From NCBI GenBank assembly GCA_947478455.1, contig CANJWR010000031.1, positions 1-33,932 of the forward strand: a stretch of DNA of 33,932 nt. Direction: 5' to 3'. The position numbers were made by a program, and so were the translations under genes. This DNA is from Beijerinckiaceae bacterium (GTDB lineage Bacteria > Pseudomonadota > Alphaproteobacteria > Rhizobiales > Beijerinckiaceae). This document shows, one piece after another, positions 27,267 through 33,932 of this stretch (positions are counted from its first letter, which is position 1; every line of letters starts with the position of its first letter). Below the pieces are notes generated by a model that saw nothing but the letters and a program-made list of their open reading frames with translations, was not told the origin of the DNA and searched no databases.

Positions 27267-28538
27267 TTACCATTTGGCGATGATTTCAGGATCGAAAACC
27301 TCACGCCAGTCGCGGCCGGCGCGGACGAAATCGTCGTAAGGGCGAACGCCCCGATGAGTGGAGGGATCGCAGCCGCGGGGACGCTTGCCCTGCGCAACTT
27401 CCTGAACGGCCTCAAGCAACATGCGGCGCATGGTCACGATGGCGCGATCGCTGGTGCCGAGATTTTCCTTCGAACGATCGCTGATCGGACCCATGCCTTC
27501 CTGCAAGGCGAAGTCCTGAGTGTTGACGCCCTTGATGCCCGTGAAAGTTCGGGTTTTCTGCAGCTGCCGGTCGATCATGTATTCGTTCGACTTGTTAAGC
27601 TTCAGGCGATAGGTGCCGGGAATCAGGTCAGCCGATCCGCGTCCGTAGAAGTGCTCGCGCTCGTCCATGTGATGGGGATCGAGCGGCACGCTTTCGTCAT
27701 ACCCACAGGCCCAGTTGTAGACATGGGTCGTGTGGTCGTCGATCGGAACCCAGATATGGCCGTCGAGTTCGGGCGAAGGGCGACGGTCGCCGTTGAACTG
27801 ATGAATGCCGCCGCGCATCTGCTGGAACGGCATCACGTAGTGATAAAAACGGATGTAGCGGTCGCCGCCGCCCATCTGGCGCGTGGAGACATAATAGTAT
27901 CCGTAGTTGGTGCGCTCGACGTCCAGTTTCGGTGAGGTGTCGCGATTGCGCGGCTCGTCCTTGGCACCCATGTTGTTGTTATGGGCGAATGAGGAGTGGG
28001 CCGTATCGAGGCCGCCTTCCAGCGCCTGAAGATAATTGCATTCCTCGAATGTCTTCGAAACATGGCGATGGGTGGCGGGCGCGCGCAGCCATTCGTAGTC
28101 GGGGGGCTCCGGCTGCTGGTCTTTCGGGCCCATATAGGCCCAGATGACGCCGCCCTTTTCGACCGTCGGATAGGCCTTGATCTTGACCTTCGCCTGAAGA
28201 GGCGTTCCGGCGGGTTCGGACGGCATGTCGGTGCAGTCGCCGTTCCGGTCAAATTTCCAGCCGTGATAAACGCAACGCAGCCCGCATTCCTCGTTGCGGC
28301 CAAAGAACATCGGCGCGCGGCGGTGGGGACAAAAGGCGTCGACCAGACCGACATTGCCGGATGTATCCCGGAACGCAATGAGGTCTTCGCCCAGCAGGCG
28401 GACGCGAATCGGGGCGCAATCGGGCTCGGGGAGTTCGATCGCCAGAAGCGCTGGCTGCCAGTAGCGACGGAACAATTCCCCGGCAGGCGTGCCGGGTCCG
28501 ACGCGGGTCAGACGTTCGTTGTCCTCGGGCTTCAGCAT
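27267..28538 (-). CDS. Rieske [2Fe-2S] aromatic ring-hydroxylating oxygenase, alpha-subunit type
   Basis: A 423-residue non-heme iron oxygenase. The Rieske cluster ligands are visible as CPHRRAP and CGLRCVYHGW (C-x-H ... C-x2-H, roughly residues 70-95), and the mononuclear iron site as GGLDTAHSSFAH (D-x2-H-x4-H). The long C-terminal domain with YHYVMPFQQMRGG and a DREHFYGR-like region resembles the phthalate 4,5-dioxygenase / vanillate demethylase group, which act on aromatic or methoxylated substrates. No reductase, ferredoxin or small-subunit gene is adjacent, so electrons must come from elsewhere. Substrate unknown. GGAG lies eight bases before ATG 28538. Confidence 0.92.
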   Translation of the reverse strand: MLKPEDNERLTRVGPGTPAGELFRRYWQPALLAIELPEPDCAPIRVRLLGEDLIAFRDTSGNVGLVDAFCPHRRAPMFFGRNEECGLRCVYHGWKFDRNGDCTDMPSEPAGTPLQAKVKIKAYPTVEKGGVIWAYMGPKDQQPEPPDYEWLRAPATHRHVSKTFEECNYLQALEGGLDTAHSSFAHNNNMGAKDEPRNRDTSPKLDVERTNYGYYYVSTRQMGGGDRYIRFYHYVMPFQQMRGGIHQFNGDRRPSPELDGHIWVPIDDHTTHVYNWACGYDESVPLDPHHMDEREHFYGRGSADLIPGTYRLKLNKSNEYMIDRQLQKTRTFTGIKGVNTQDFALQEGMGPISDRSKENLGTSDRAIVTMRRMLLEAVQEVAQGKRPRGCDPSTHRGVRPYDDFVRAGRDWREVFDPEIIAKW

Positions 28539-28674
28539 GGGGTGGCTCCAGAATTCTGCATTTCCGGTCGCATATACCCTGAGGCGGTTGCGACTGTCGA
28601 TTGACTACCCGAAAAGGCAACGACCATTGCGCCCGAGGGCGCATTTGTTGTCTTACTGGTCAGGTCTGGAAAAT

Positions 28675-28749
<75 letters not shown>

Positions 28750-28858
28750 ATCCTGGTGTCCGTCGCGCAAGCGGCGGTGGGGCGGTATATGCAGCAATCG
28801 CGTGGCGATTGCAACAGGCCAGAGCGAGCGGATTTGTAAAATCGGTTGAGGAGGGCAA

Positions 28859-29356
28859 ATGGCGGTCGAATCTGATGAATTGCTGGCATTTATGGATGAA
28901 AGTGGCTTCCAAACCGCCACTTTCGAACATGCGCCCGTTTTCACAGTTGAGGAGGCCAGACACCTTCGGGGCGAAATTTCAGGTGGTCACACGAAAAATC
29001 TTTTTCTGAAAGACCGGAGAGGGCGGCCATTTCTGCTTGTCGCGCTTGAGCATGCCGTAATCGATCTGAAAAGCGTTCATTCGACCATCGGGGCGAACGG
29101 TAAGGTCTCGTTCGGATCAGCGGATTTGCTGGAGGAGCTTTGGGGCGTCCGGCCGGGATCAGTGACGCCGTTCGGGGCCATCAACGACCGGGAGGGCCGG
29201 GTCACGGTGGTTCTGGATGCGGAAATGATGTCGCACGAGCGGCTGAACTTTCACCCCTTGATTAATTCCCGCACCACCAGCATTTCTTCCCTTGATCTGC
29301 TACGGTTCCTGCGGGCGACCGGGCACGAACCGCTGGTGGCGAAAATTTCGACGTAG
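28859..29356 (+). CDS. ProXp-ala/PrdX-type aminoacyl-tRNA deacylase (YbaK fold)
   Basis: A 165-residue stand-alone editing domain of the YbaK/ProRS-INS superfamily; the PrdX subgroup removes alanine wrongly attached to tRNA-Pro. Supporting motifs are ATFEHAPVFTVEEARHLRGE, GGHTKNLFLKDRRGRPFLLV with the conserved Lys, GSADLLEELWGVRPGSVTPF and LNFHPLINSRTTSIS. Alphaproteobacterial ProRS usually lacks its own editing domain, so a free-standing version is expected. GAGGAGG five bases before ATG 28859 gives a strong start. It neighbours tRNA-Gly on the opposite strand, with no functional link implied. Confidence 0.9.
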   Translation: MAVESDELLAFMDESGFQTATFEHAPVFTVEEARHLRGEISGGHTKNLFLKDRRGRPFLLVALEHAVIDLKSVHSTIGANGKVSFGSADLLEELWGVRPGSVTPFGAINDREGRVTVVLDAEMMSHERLNFHPLINSRTTSISSLDLLRFLRATGHEPLVAKIST

Positions 29357-29452
29357 CTCGATTTTCGCCGCCGGATATATCCTCATTGCCATCGCCGCAT
29401 GGAGCGCCATTTACAGAGCAGCTGACGGCAGGCTGCGGTCACGGAGTCGGGA

Positions 29453-30352
29453 ATGTTGGGACAGGATACACAGGTTGCTGACGACAAGGGGTTCATCAAG
29501 GACACCACAACGGCCGGATTTAGGGCGGACGTGATCGCCGAATCGGCCAAACAGCCTGTTCTGGTCGATTTCTGGGCTCCCTGGTGTGGCCCGTGCAAAC
29601 AATTGACGCCTGTGCTGGAACGCGCCGTGAAAGCTGCCGACGGCAAGGTCCGGCTCGTCAAGATGAACATCGATGAGCATCCGCAGATCGCCGGCCAGCT
29701 CGGCATCCAGTCGATTCCGGCGGTGATCGCATTCCAGAACGGCCAGCCGGCTGACGGTTTCATGGGCGCATTGCCTGAAGGTCAGGTGAAAGCCTTCATC
29801 GAGCGTCTGGTGGGCCCGTTGCGCAGCGAGGCCGACGAGCTGGTCGAGGCCGGCGAAGAGGCCTTCGCCAACGCCGAATATGATGTCGCCGCCGAGGCCT
29901 TCGGGCGCGCTGCGAGCCTGCAAGCCGGCCACTTGAAGGCGCTCGCAGGACAGGCGCGGTCGCTGATCGAACTCGGCCAGCTTGAGGAAGCGAGGGCGAT
30001 TCTCGAAGCTTTACCGCCGACCGCCGAGCGCGATCAGGGCGTCGTGGCAGCGCGCGCTGCGCTCGAAATTGCCGAACAGGCCGCTGAGGCAGGCGATGTC
30101 GGCGAATTGACCGCCCGGCTTGCGACCGATCCCAACGATCATCAGGCGCGGTTCGATCTCGCCATCGCCCTCAACGCCAAGGGCAAGCGCGACGAGGCGT
30201 CCGACGCTCTGGTCGAAATCATCAAGCGCAATCGCAGCTGGAATGACGAGGCCGCCCGGAAGCAATTGCTGCAATTCTTCGAAGGTTGGGGTCCGGTGGA
30301 CCCCGATACAATCGCCGGTCGTCGAAAACTGTCGACGGTGCTGTTTTCCTGA
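29453..30352 (+). CDS. Thioredoxin-TPR protein (CnoX/YbbN-like)
   Basis: A 299-residue fusion of an N-terminal thioredoxin domain (about 15-120; active site WAPWCGPCKQL with Cys45 and Cys48, conserved cis-Pro in QSIPAVIAF) and C-terminal TPR-like repeats (about 125-290: AGEEAFANAEYDVAAEAFGR, LEEARAILEAL and FDLAIALNAKGKRDEASDAL). E. coli CnoX has the same layout and acts as a redox-linked holdase, though its active site lacks the first Cys; this one keeps a full CGPC, so it may be a genuine oxidoreductase too. It leads a run with a Lon-N protein and Trm112-like protein, which suggests protein quality control. Confidence 0.93.
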   Translation: MLGQDTQVADDKGFIKDTTTAGFRADVIAESAKQPVLVDFWAPWCGPCKQLTPVLERAVKAADGKVRLVKMNIDEHPQIAGQLGIQSIPAVIAFQNGQPADGFMGALPEGQVKAFIERLVGPLRSEADELVEAGEEAFANAEYDVAAEAFGRAASLQAGHLKALAGQARSLIELGQLEEARAILEALPPTAERDQGVVAARAALEIAEQAAEAGDVGELTARLATDPNDHQARFDLAIALNAKGKRDEASDALVEIIKRNRSWNDEAARKQLLQFFEGWGPVDPDTIAGRRKLSTVLFS

Positions 30353-30376
30353 ACGCTTACGAGTCGGAGTGCGGCC

Positions 30377-31045
30377 ATGAGCATGAACAAGCCCTATAAC
30401 GACGCCAGCGAATTGCCGGTCGTGATTCCGGTGTTCCCGCTTGAGGCCGCCCTGATGCTCCCGCGCGGCCAGTTGCCGCTCAATATCTTCGAGCCGCGCT
30501 ATATGTCGATGATTGATGATGCGCTGAAAGGCGAGCGTCTGATCGGGATGATACAGCCCTCGTCGGCCAAAGAACCCGGTCATGCCGGGCCGCCCCTGCA
30601 GCCGATCGGCTGTGTGGGTCGACTGACACAGGTGGCTGAAACCGGCGACGGCCGTTACGTCATCACCCTGACGGGCGTCGCACGCTTCCGCATTCTTGAA
30701 GAACTCTCGGCCATGACGCCCTATCGGCAGTGCCGGGTCGCCTATGCGGAGTTCGCCAGCGACTTCACGCCGCGCTCGGGCGAAAGCGAGGTCGATCGCG
30801 AAAGCCTCCTGAAGGCGCTTCGGTCATACGCGGAATCGACGCGGCTCAAGATCGACTGGAACGCCATCGATCAGGCGCGTAACGAAGAACTCGTCAATGC
30901 GCTGGCGATGATGAGTCCGTTTGGGCCGGAAGAAAAGCAGGCCCTGCTTGAAGCGCCAACTCTGCGGGCGCGCGCCGATGCACTTGTGGCGATCACCGAA
31001 TTCGAACTGGCGCGGACCCGCAATCCGGCGTCCCGTCTGCAGTAG
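30377..31045 (+). CDS. LON substrate-binding-domain protein
   Basis: A 222-residue protein consisting mainly of the N-terminal substrate-binding domain of Lon protease ([66 protein letters not shown]) and without ATPase or protease parts. Such stand-alone LON domains are common in alphaproteobacteria; a role in protein handling is assumed but unproven. It begins 25 bases after the thioredoxin-TPR stop on the same strand, and the Trm112-like gene follows within eight bases. Confidence 0.9.
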   Translation: MSMNKPYNDASELPVVIPVFPLEAALMLPRGQLPLNIFEPRYMSMIDDALKGERLIGMIQPSSAKEPGHAGPPLQPIGCVGRLTQVAETGDGRYVITLTGVARFRILEELSAMTPYRQCRVAYAEFASDFTPRSGESEVDRESLLKALRSYAESTRLKIDWNAIDQARNEELVNALAMMSPFGPEEKQALLEAPTLRARADALVAITEFELARTRNPASRLQ

Positions 31046-31052
31046 GCGCACA

Positions 31053-31295
31053 ATGAGCGAGAATCATTCCGTTCCAGTTACGGCTTCAGACGCTAATCAT
31101 CTACGCCGCGAGTCGCAGGCGGGTTCCGATCCGCGATTACTGGAAATTCTCGTTTGTCCGGTCACGCGCGCCAGTTTGCATTATGATGCTGCGCGACAGG
31201 AACTGGTTTCGGATGCGGCACACCTGGCGTTTCCGATTCGCGGCGGCATTCCGGTGATGGTGCTGGACGACGCACGTCCCGTCGAACCGGCCTGA
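31053..31295 (+). CDS. Trm112/UPF0434 family small protein
   Basis: An 80-residue protein with the conserved core [20 protein letters not shown] and [20 protein letters not shown], the YcaR/Trm112 family signature. The usual zinc-binding set is reduced to a single Cys in the CPVT motif, as is common in alphaproteobacterial members, so zinc binding is doubtful. Family members act as small activators or adaptors of methyltransferases; the partner here is unknown. ATG 31053 is eight bases after the Lon-domain stop; longer in-frame readings upstream overlap that gene and look unlike the family. Confidence 0.85.
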   Translation: MSENHSVPVTASDANHLRRESQAGSDPRLLEILVCPVTRASLHYDAARQELVSDAAHLAFPIRGGIPVMVLDDARPVEPA

Positions 31296-31298
31296 AAC

Positions 31299-32513
31299 TC
31301 AGATCGCCTCGCCGCGCAACAAGGCCGGAATATCGCCCGACAGGCCGGCGGCCTCGCGCATGAAAAGTCTTTTCAGCGGCGTCGCTCGATCCACCAGCCC
31401 CAAGCCGAGATCGCGCGCCAGCCGGATGGCTGTGACGTCGTTCGAGAACAGCCGGTAAAGAACGTCCATGCCCAGCCCTGTCGTCACCGTGTCGAACCGT
31501 CGTCTGCGTTGGTAGTTCTCCAGCGGTTCGGGCGCGCCGACATCGAGGCCCAGACGCGACTGTTCTATAATTTCTTCCGCGAGCGTCGCCACCGCCCGGA
31601 AGGCCAGATTGAGGCCCTGACCGGCGACCGGATGGATGACATGGGCGGCGTCGCCCAGAAGCGCCAGCCGAGGTCCCACAAAACTTCGGGCCACCTGCAA
31701 AACCAGCGGCCAGGCGGTCGGACGGTCGAGCAGGGTCAAGTCGCCCAGTTCCAGTCCGAACCGGCTTTCGAGCTCGAACAGGAAATCGGCGTCATTCATG
31801 GCCGCCAGTTCCTGCGCGCGGCTGCGCGGTTCGGTCCAGACGATGGACGAACGCCGCCCGGTAAGCGGCAGCATGGCGAAAGGGCCGGACGGCAGGAAAT
31901 GCTGACGGGCGACGCCCTCGTGGCCGCGCTCGTGCCCGATGGTGGCGACGATGCCCGAAACCCCGTAGTCAAAGCCGACCGTCTGAATCCCGGCCAGTCG
32001 CCTCAGCCGGGAGTTGCGACCGTCGGCGGCGACCAGGAGGCGCCCGCGATGCCGGGCTCCATCCTGCGTGAGGAGCTCGGTGAAATTGACCCCCGGCTGA
32101 AAGTCCCGGGCTGCGCCCGTCAGTAAATGTATTCCCAGCCCGACCGCGGCCTCCCGCAGGGCGTTTTCGATATCGGCGTTTGTGGCCAGGCGGGCGATCT
32201 CTTCGCTATCCGACGCAGGCGCAAAGGACAGGAGCGGCAATCGCACCACATCGTCGGCCCGGCTGTCGCTGATCTCCATACGCCAGACGGGCTGGCTTGC
32301 GGGCTCGATCGCCTTCCAGACGTCAAGTGCTTCAAGCAGATTACGGGATGCGGGGGCGAGCGCCGAAACCCGCCCGCCGGCTCGCTGGTTTGCAATTGCC
32401 GGGTCGACGACTGCGACCGAAAGGGCTCCATCGGAAAACTTTGCCAGCGAAACAGCCAGCCCCAACCCCACGGGGCCGCCGCCGGCGATGAGAATGTCGA
32501 ATGTGCGGGTCAA
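31299..32513 (-). CDS. UbiH/Coq6-family FAD-dependent monooxygenase
   Basis: A 404-residue flavin hydroxylase, most likely adding a hydroxyl group to the ubiquinone ring. FAD-binding GGGPVGLGLAVSL (~10-22), LLVAADGRNSRLRRLAG (DG motif) and LALLGDAAHVIHPVAGQGLN (GD motif with the UbiH-typical HPVAGQGLN) are all present. Which of UbiH, UbiF/UbiL or a broader-range alphaproteobacterial form it is cannot be read from motifs. Translation starts at TTG 32513, with AAAGG seven bases upstream and no better ATG nearby. Convergent with the Trm112-like gene (3-base gap). Confidence 0.9.
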   Translation of the reverse strand: MTRTFDILIAGGGPVGLGLAVSLAKFSDGALSVAVVDPAIANQRAGGRVSALAPASRNLLEALDVWKAIEPASQPVWRMEISDSRADDVVRLPLLSFAPASDSEEIARLATNADIENALREAAVGLGIHLLTGAARDFQPGVNFTELLTQDGARHRGRLLVAADGRNSRLRRLAGIQTVGFDYGVSGIVATIGHERGHEGVARQHFLPSGPFAMLPLTGRRSSIVWTEPRSRAQELAAMNDADFLFELESRFGLELGDLTLLDRPTAWPLVLQVARSFVGPRLALLGDAAHVIHPVAGQGLNLAFRAVATLAEEIIEQSRLGLDVGAPEPLENYQRRRRFDTVTTGLGMDVLYRLFSNDVTAIRLARDLGLGLVDRATPLKRLFMREAAGLSGDIPALLRGEAI

Positions 32514-32589
32514 GATCAGGCCTTTCGGGATACTACCCTAACAGATAGGGCGCGCCGGAAAGGAGGATGAAATCAATCCGCATCAGCTG

Positions 32590-32615
32590 TGCCTAAAATT
32601 TGTTCATTTTGGGCA
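32590..32615. promoter_or_regulatory. Imperfect 26-base inverted repeat upstream of amtB
   Basis: TGCCTAAAAT (32590-32599) and ATTTTGGGCA (32606-32615) pair at nine of ten positions around a six-base spacer. It lies about 105-130 bases before the sigma-54 promoter of amtB, where an enhancer-binding activator such as NtrC normally sits. Spacing differs from the classical 17-base NtrC site, so the assignment is open. Confidence 0.4.
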
Positions 32616-32720
32616 GGAAACAATCTTTTTGGAGGCTATTTTTCAGCCTTATCGCGATGCCGAAGTTCGATGCGATCGTCGCCTTCGCTATTTGCAACAT
32701 GATTATATATTAGTCATTTT

Positions 32721-32736
32721 TGGCATCGATTTTGCT
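32721..32736 (+). promoter_or_regulatory. Sigma-54 (RpoN) promoter of amtB
   Basis: TGGCAT, five bases, TTGCT: the GG (32722-32723) and GC (32734-32735) are 12 bases apart, matching the -24/-12 elements TGGCAC-N5-TTGCW. Transcription would start about 128 bases before the ATG. Ammonium transporter genes are normally under NtrC/RpoN, which supports this strongly. Confidence 0.7.
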
Positions 32737-32875
32737 TAGATTTCACTCATGGGCGGGGATGCGGAGGGTCGAAAGACCGGATCGTTTTCGTCCTGCCGTC
32801 GCGAACCGACGGTCCCGCCGATCTCGTGATTTTCCCGATGATCCGATCTGGTCAAACCGCCCGAGCGAGTTCTGA

Positions 32876-33932
32876 ATGTTTGTTCGTCTGATCGCCTTCC
32901 TGTTCGTCTGCATGGCGATTTCCAGCCATGCCCATGCGGCGGACGCCGCGAAAATCGATCCCGCCGACACGGCCTTCATGATCAGCGCCACGGCTCTGGT
33001 GCTGATGATGACCTTGCCGGGTCTGGCGCTTTTCTATTCGGGCATGGTTCGAAAGAAAAACGTGCTCGCCGTCATGGCCCAGAGCGTCGCGGCCACCGGC
33101 ATCGTGTCGGTCCTTTGGGTGCTGGCGGGCTACAGTCTCGCCTTCACCGGCGACGGCAGCTTTCTGGGCACGCTTTCGCGGGTCTTTCTCAACGGGATTG
33201 ACCTCGAGAGCATCAACCCACTGGCAAAGACGATCCCAGAAATCCTGTTCATGGCCTACCAGATGACGTTTGCGATCATCACCTGCGCGCTGGTCGGCGG
33301 CGCGGTCGCCGACCGCATGAAATTCTCGGCCTTCGCCTGGTTCTGCGTGCTCTGGCTGTTCGTTGTCTACGTGCCGTCGGCGCACTGGGTTTGGGGCGGT
33401 GGATTTCTTGGCGCGATGGGCGTTCTGGATTTTGCCGGCGGCATCGTTGTGCATATCAATGCTGGCGTTGCGGGTCTTGTGGCTGCTCTTATGGTCGGCA
33501 ATCGGCAGGGCTACGGGCGCGAGAATATGGCGCCTTTCGATCTGTCGCTGGCGGTGGTCGGCACCTGCCTTCTTTGGGTCGGCTGGTTCGGTTTCAATGG
33601 CGGCTCGGCGCTGGGCGCCGGTTCGCGGGCCGTATTCGCCATCATGTCGACGCATCTGGCCGCCTGCGCGGGCGCTGTCGTGTGGTCTGCGATTGAATGG
33701 TCTCATCGCGGAAGACCTTCGGTGCTCGGCATGATTTCGGGCGCAGTCGCGGGCCTCGGTACGATTACGCCGGCGTCGGGGTTCGTGCTGCCGTGGCATG
33801 GTCTTGTCATCGGGGCTGTGGCTGGAGCGGTCTGTTATTTCTTCTGCACGACCGTGAAGCAGAAATTCCGCTACGACGATTCGCTCGATGTTTTTGGTGT
33901 TCATGGCGTCGGCGGCATCATGGGTACGCTCG
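32876..33932 (+). CDS. amtB: Ammonium transporter AmtB (partial, runs off the window)
   Basis: Membrane ammonium channel. Only the first 352 codons are inside the window; the frame is open to the last base. A signal peptide (about residues 1-21, MFVRLIAFLFVCMAISSHAH) is followed by DTAFMISATALVLMMTLPGL and the Amt signature FYSGMVRKKN. The pore residues are present: Asp in LDFAGGIVVHINAG, twin histidines in VHINAG and HGVGGIMG. Many hydrophobic helices fit the 11-helix fold. A sigma-54 promoter lies upstream. The PII gene glnK, which usually precedes amtB, is not here; a UbiH gene on the other strand is the neighbour. Confidence 0.95.
   Translation, partial: MFVRLIAFLFVCMAISSHAHAADAAKIDPADTAFMISATALVLMMTLPGLALFYSGMVRKKNVLAVMAQSVAATGIVSVLWVLAGYSLAFTGDGSFLGTLSRVFLNGIDLESINPLAKTIPEILFMAYQMTFAIITCALVGGAVADRMKFSAFAWFCVLWLFVVYVPSAHWVWGGGFLGAMGVLDFAGGIVVHINAGVAGLVAALMVGNRQGYGRENMAPFDLSLAVVGTCLLWVGWFGFNGGSALGAGSRAVFAIMSTHLAACAGAVVWSAIEWSHRGRPSVLGMISGAVAGLGTITPASGFVLPWHGLVIGAVAGAVCYFFCTTVKQKFRYDDSLDVFGVHGVGGIMGTL

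Noticed and set aside
32750..32830. Small upstream peptide (26 codons from ATG 32750) in the amtB leader
   Set aside because: No ribosome-binding site and no sign of coding constraint.
32852..33904. 350-codon minus-strand open frame at the right edge
   Set aside because: The opposite strand encodes AmtB with its signature residues in an uninterrupted frame; the minus-strand translation is a His/Arg/Asp-rich shadow.

Overview
The window is a 33.9-kb stretch of a GC-rich alphaproteobacterial chromosome, most likely from a Hyphomicrobiales (Rhizobiales) lineage. Several things point that way: the prmC / DUF4167 / clpB order, an ethylmalonyl-CoA (EMC) pathway gene cluster, the chorismate mutase / hisC / tyrC set divergent from metX-metW, an ftsEX pair with a CtrA-type site in front of it, a DUF2125 protein, and a typical alphaproteobacterial tRNA-Gly(GCC). 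Coding density is high. Almost everything is core metabolism or housekeeping; I see no phage, CRISPR array, toxin-antitoxin pair or secretion system. Genus-level placement cannot be made from this sequence alone.

Layout. 1-379: what looks like the end of an insertion sequence, a short GC-rich tandem repeat, a strong terminator and an RpoH-like promoter. 380-4551: htpG, prmC (start overlapping the htpG stop) and a DUF4167 protein. 4554-8163: a MOSC protein divergent from the disaggregase gene clpB. 8188-14789: the EMC cluster, made of a VOC-fold gene and ethylmalonyl-CoA mutase (ecm) on the minus strand, the divergent crotonyl-CoA carboxylase/reductase (ccr), a YihY membrane protein, and methylsuccinyl-CoA dehydrogenase (mcd). 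14797-18736: a membrane protein resembling the C-terminal half of a zinc-ribbon family, then ftsE, ftsX, a YdcF/DUF218 protein and a PlsC acyltransferase. 18733-20424: a ChaC-like gamma-glutamylcyclotransferase and a DUF2125 protein. 20418-25442: aromatic amino acid genes (chorismate mutase, hisC, tyrC) divergent from methionine genes metX-metW. 25479-28538: pyrophosphatase, a GNAT acetyltransferase, a small membrane methyltransferase and a Rieske oxygenase. 28675-31295: tRNA-Gly, a ProXp-ala-type editing enzyme, a thioredoxin-TPR protein, a Lon-N-domain protein and a Trm112-like protein. 31299-33932: a UbiH-type flavin hydroxylase and an ammonium transporter gene (amtB) cut off by the window edge.

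How the genes work together. ccr, ecm and mcd supply three diagnostic steps of acetyl-CoA assimilation without isocitrate lyase (crotonyl-CoA to ethylmalonyl-CoA, (2R)-ethylmalonyl-CoA to methylsuccinyl-CoA, methylsuccinyl-CoA to mesaconyl-CoA). ccr and mcd share an identical 10-base palindromic element at nearly the same distance from their starts, which suggests one regulator, possibly PhaR. ftsE has a CtrA-like site and a 19-base perfect palindrome carrying two GANTC (CcrM) sites, suggesting cell-cycle control. amtB has a good sigma-54 promoter, as expected for nitrogen control.

I found no clearly new multi-gene system. The observations most worth following are the shared ccr/mcd operator, the ftsE control region, the htpG-prmC junction next to an insertion-sequence end, and the ftsE-linked protein without its zinc ribbon.
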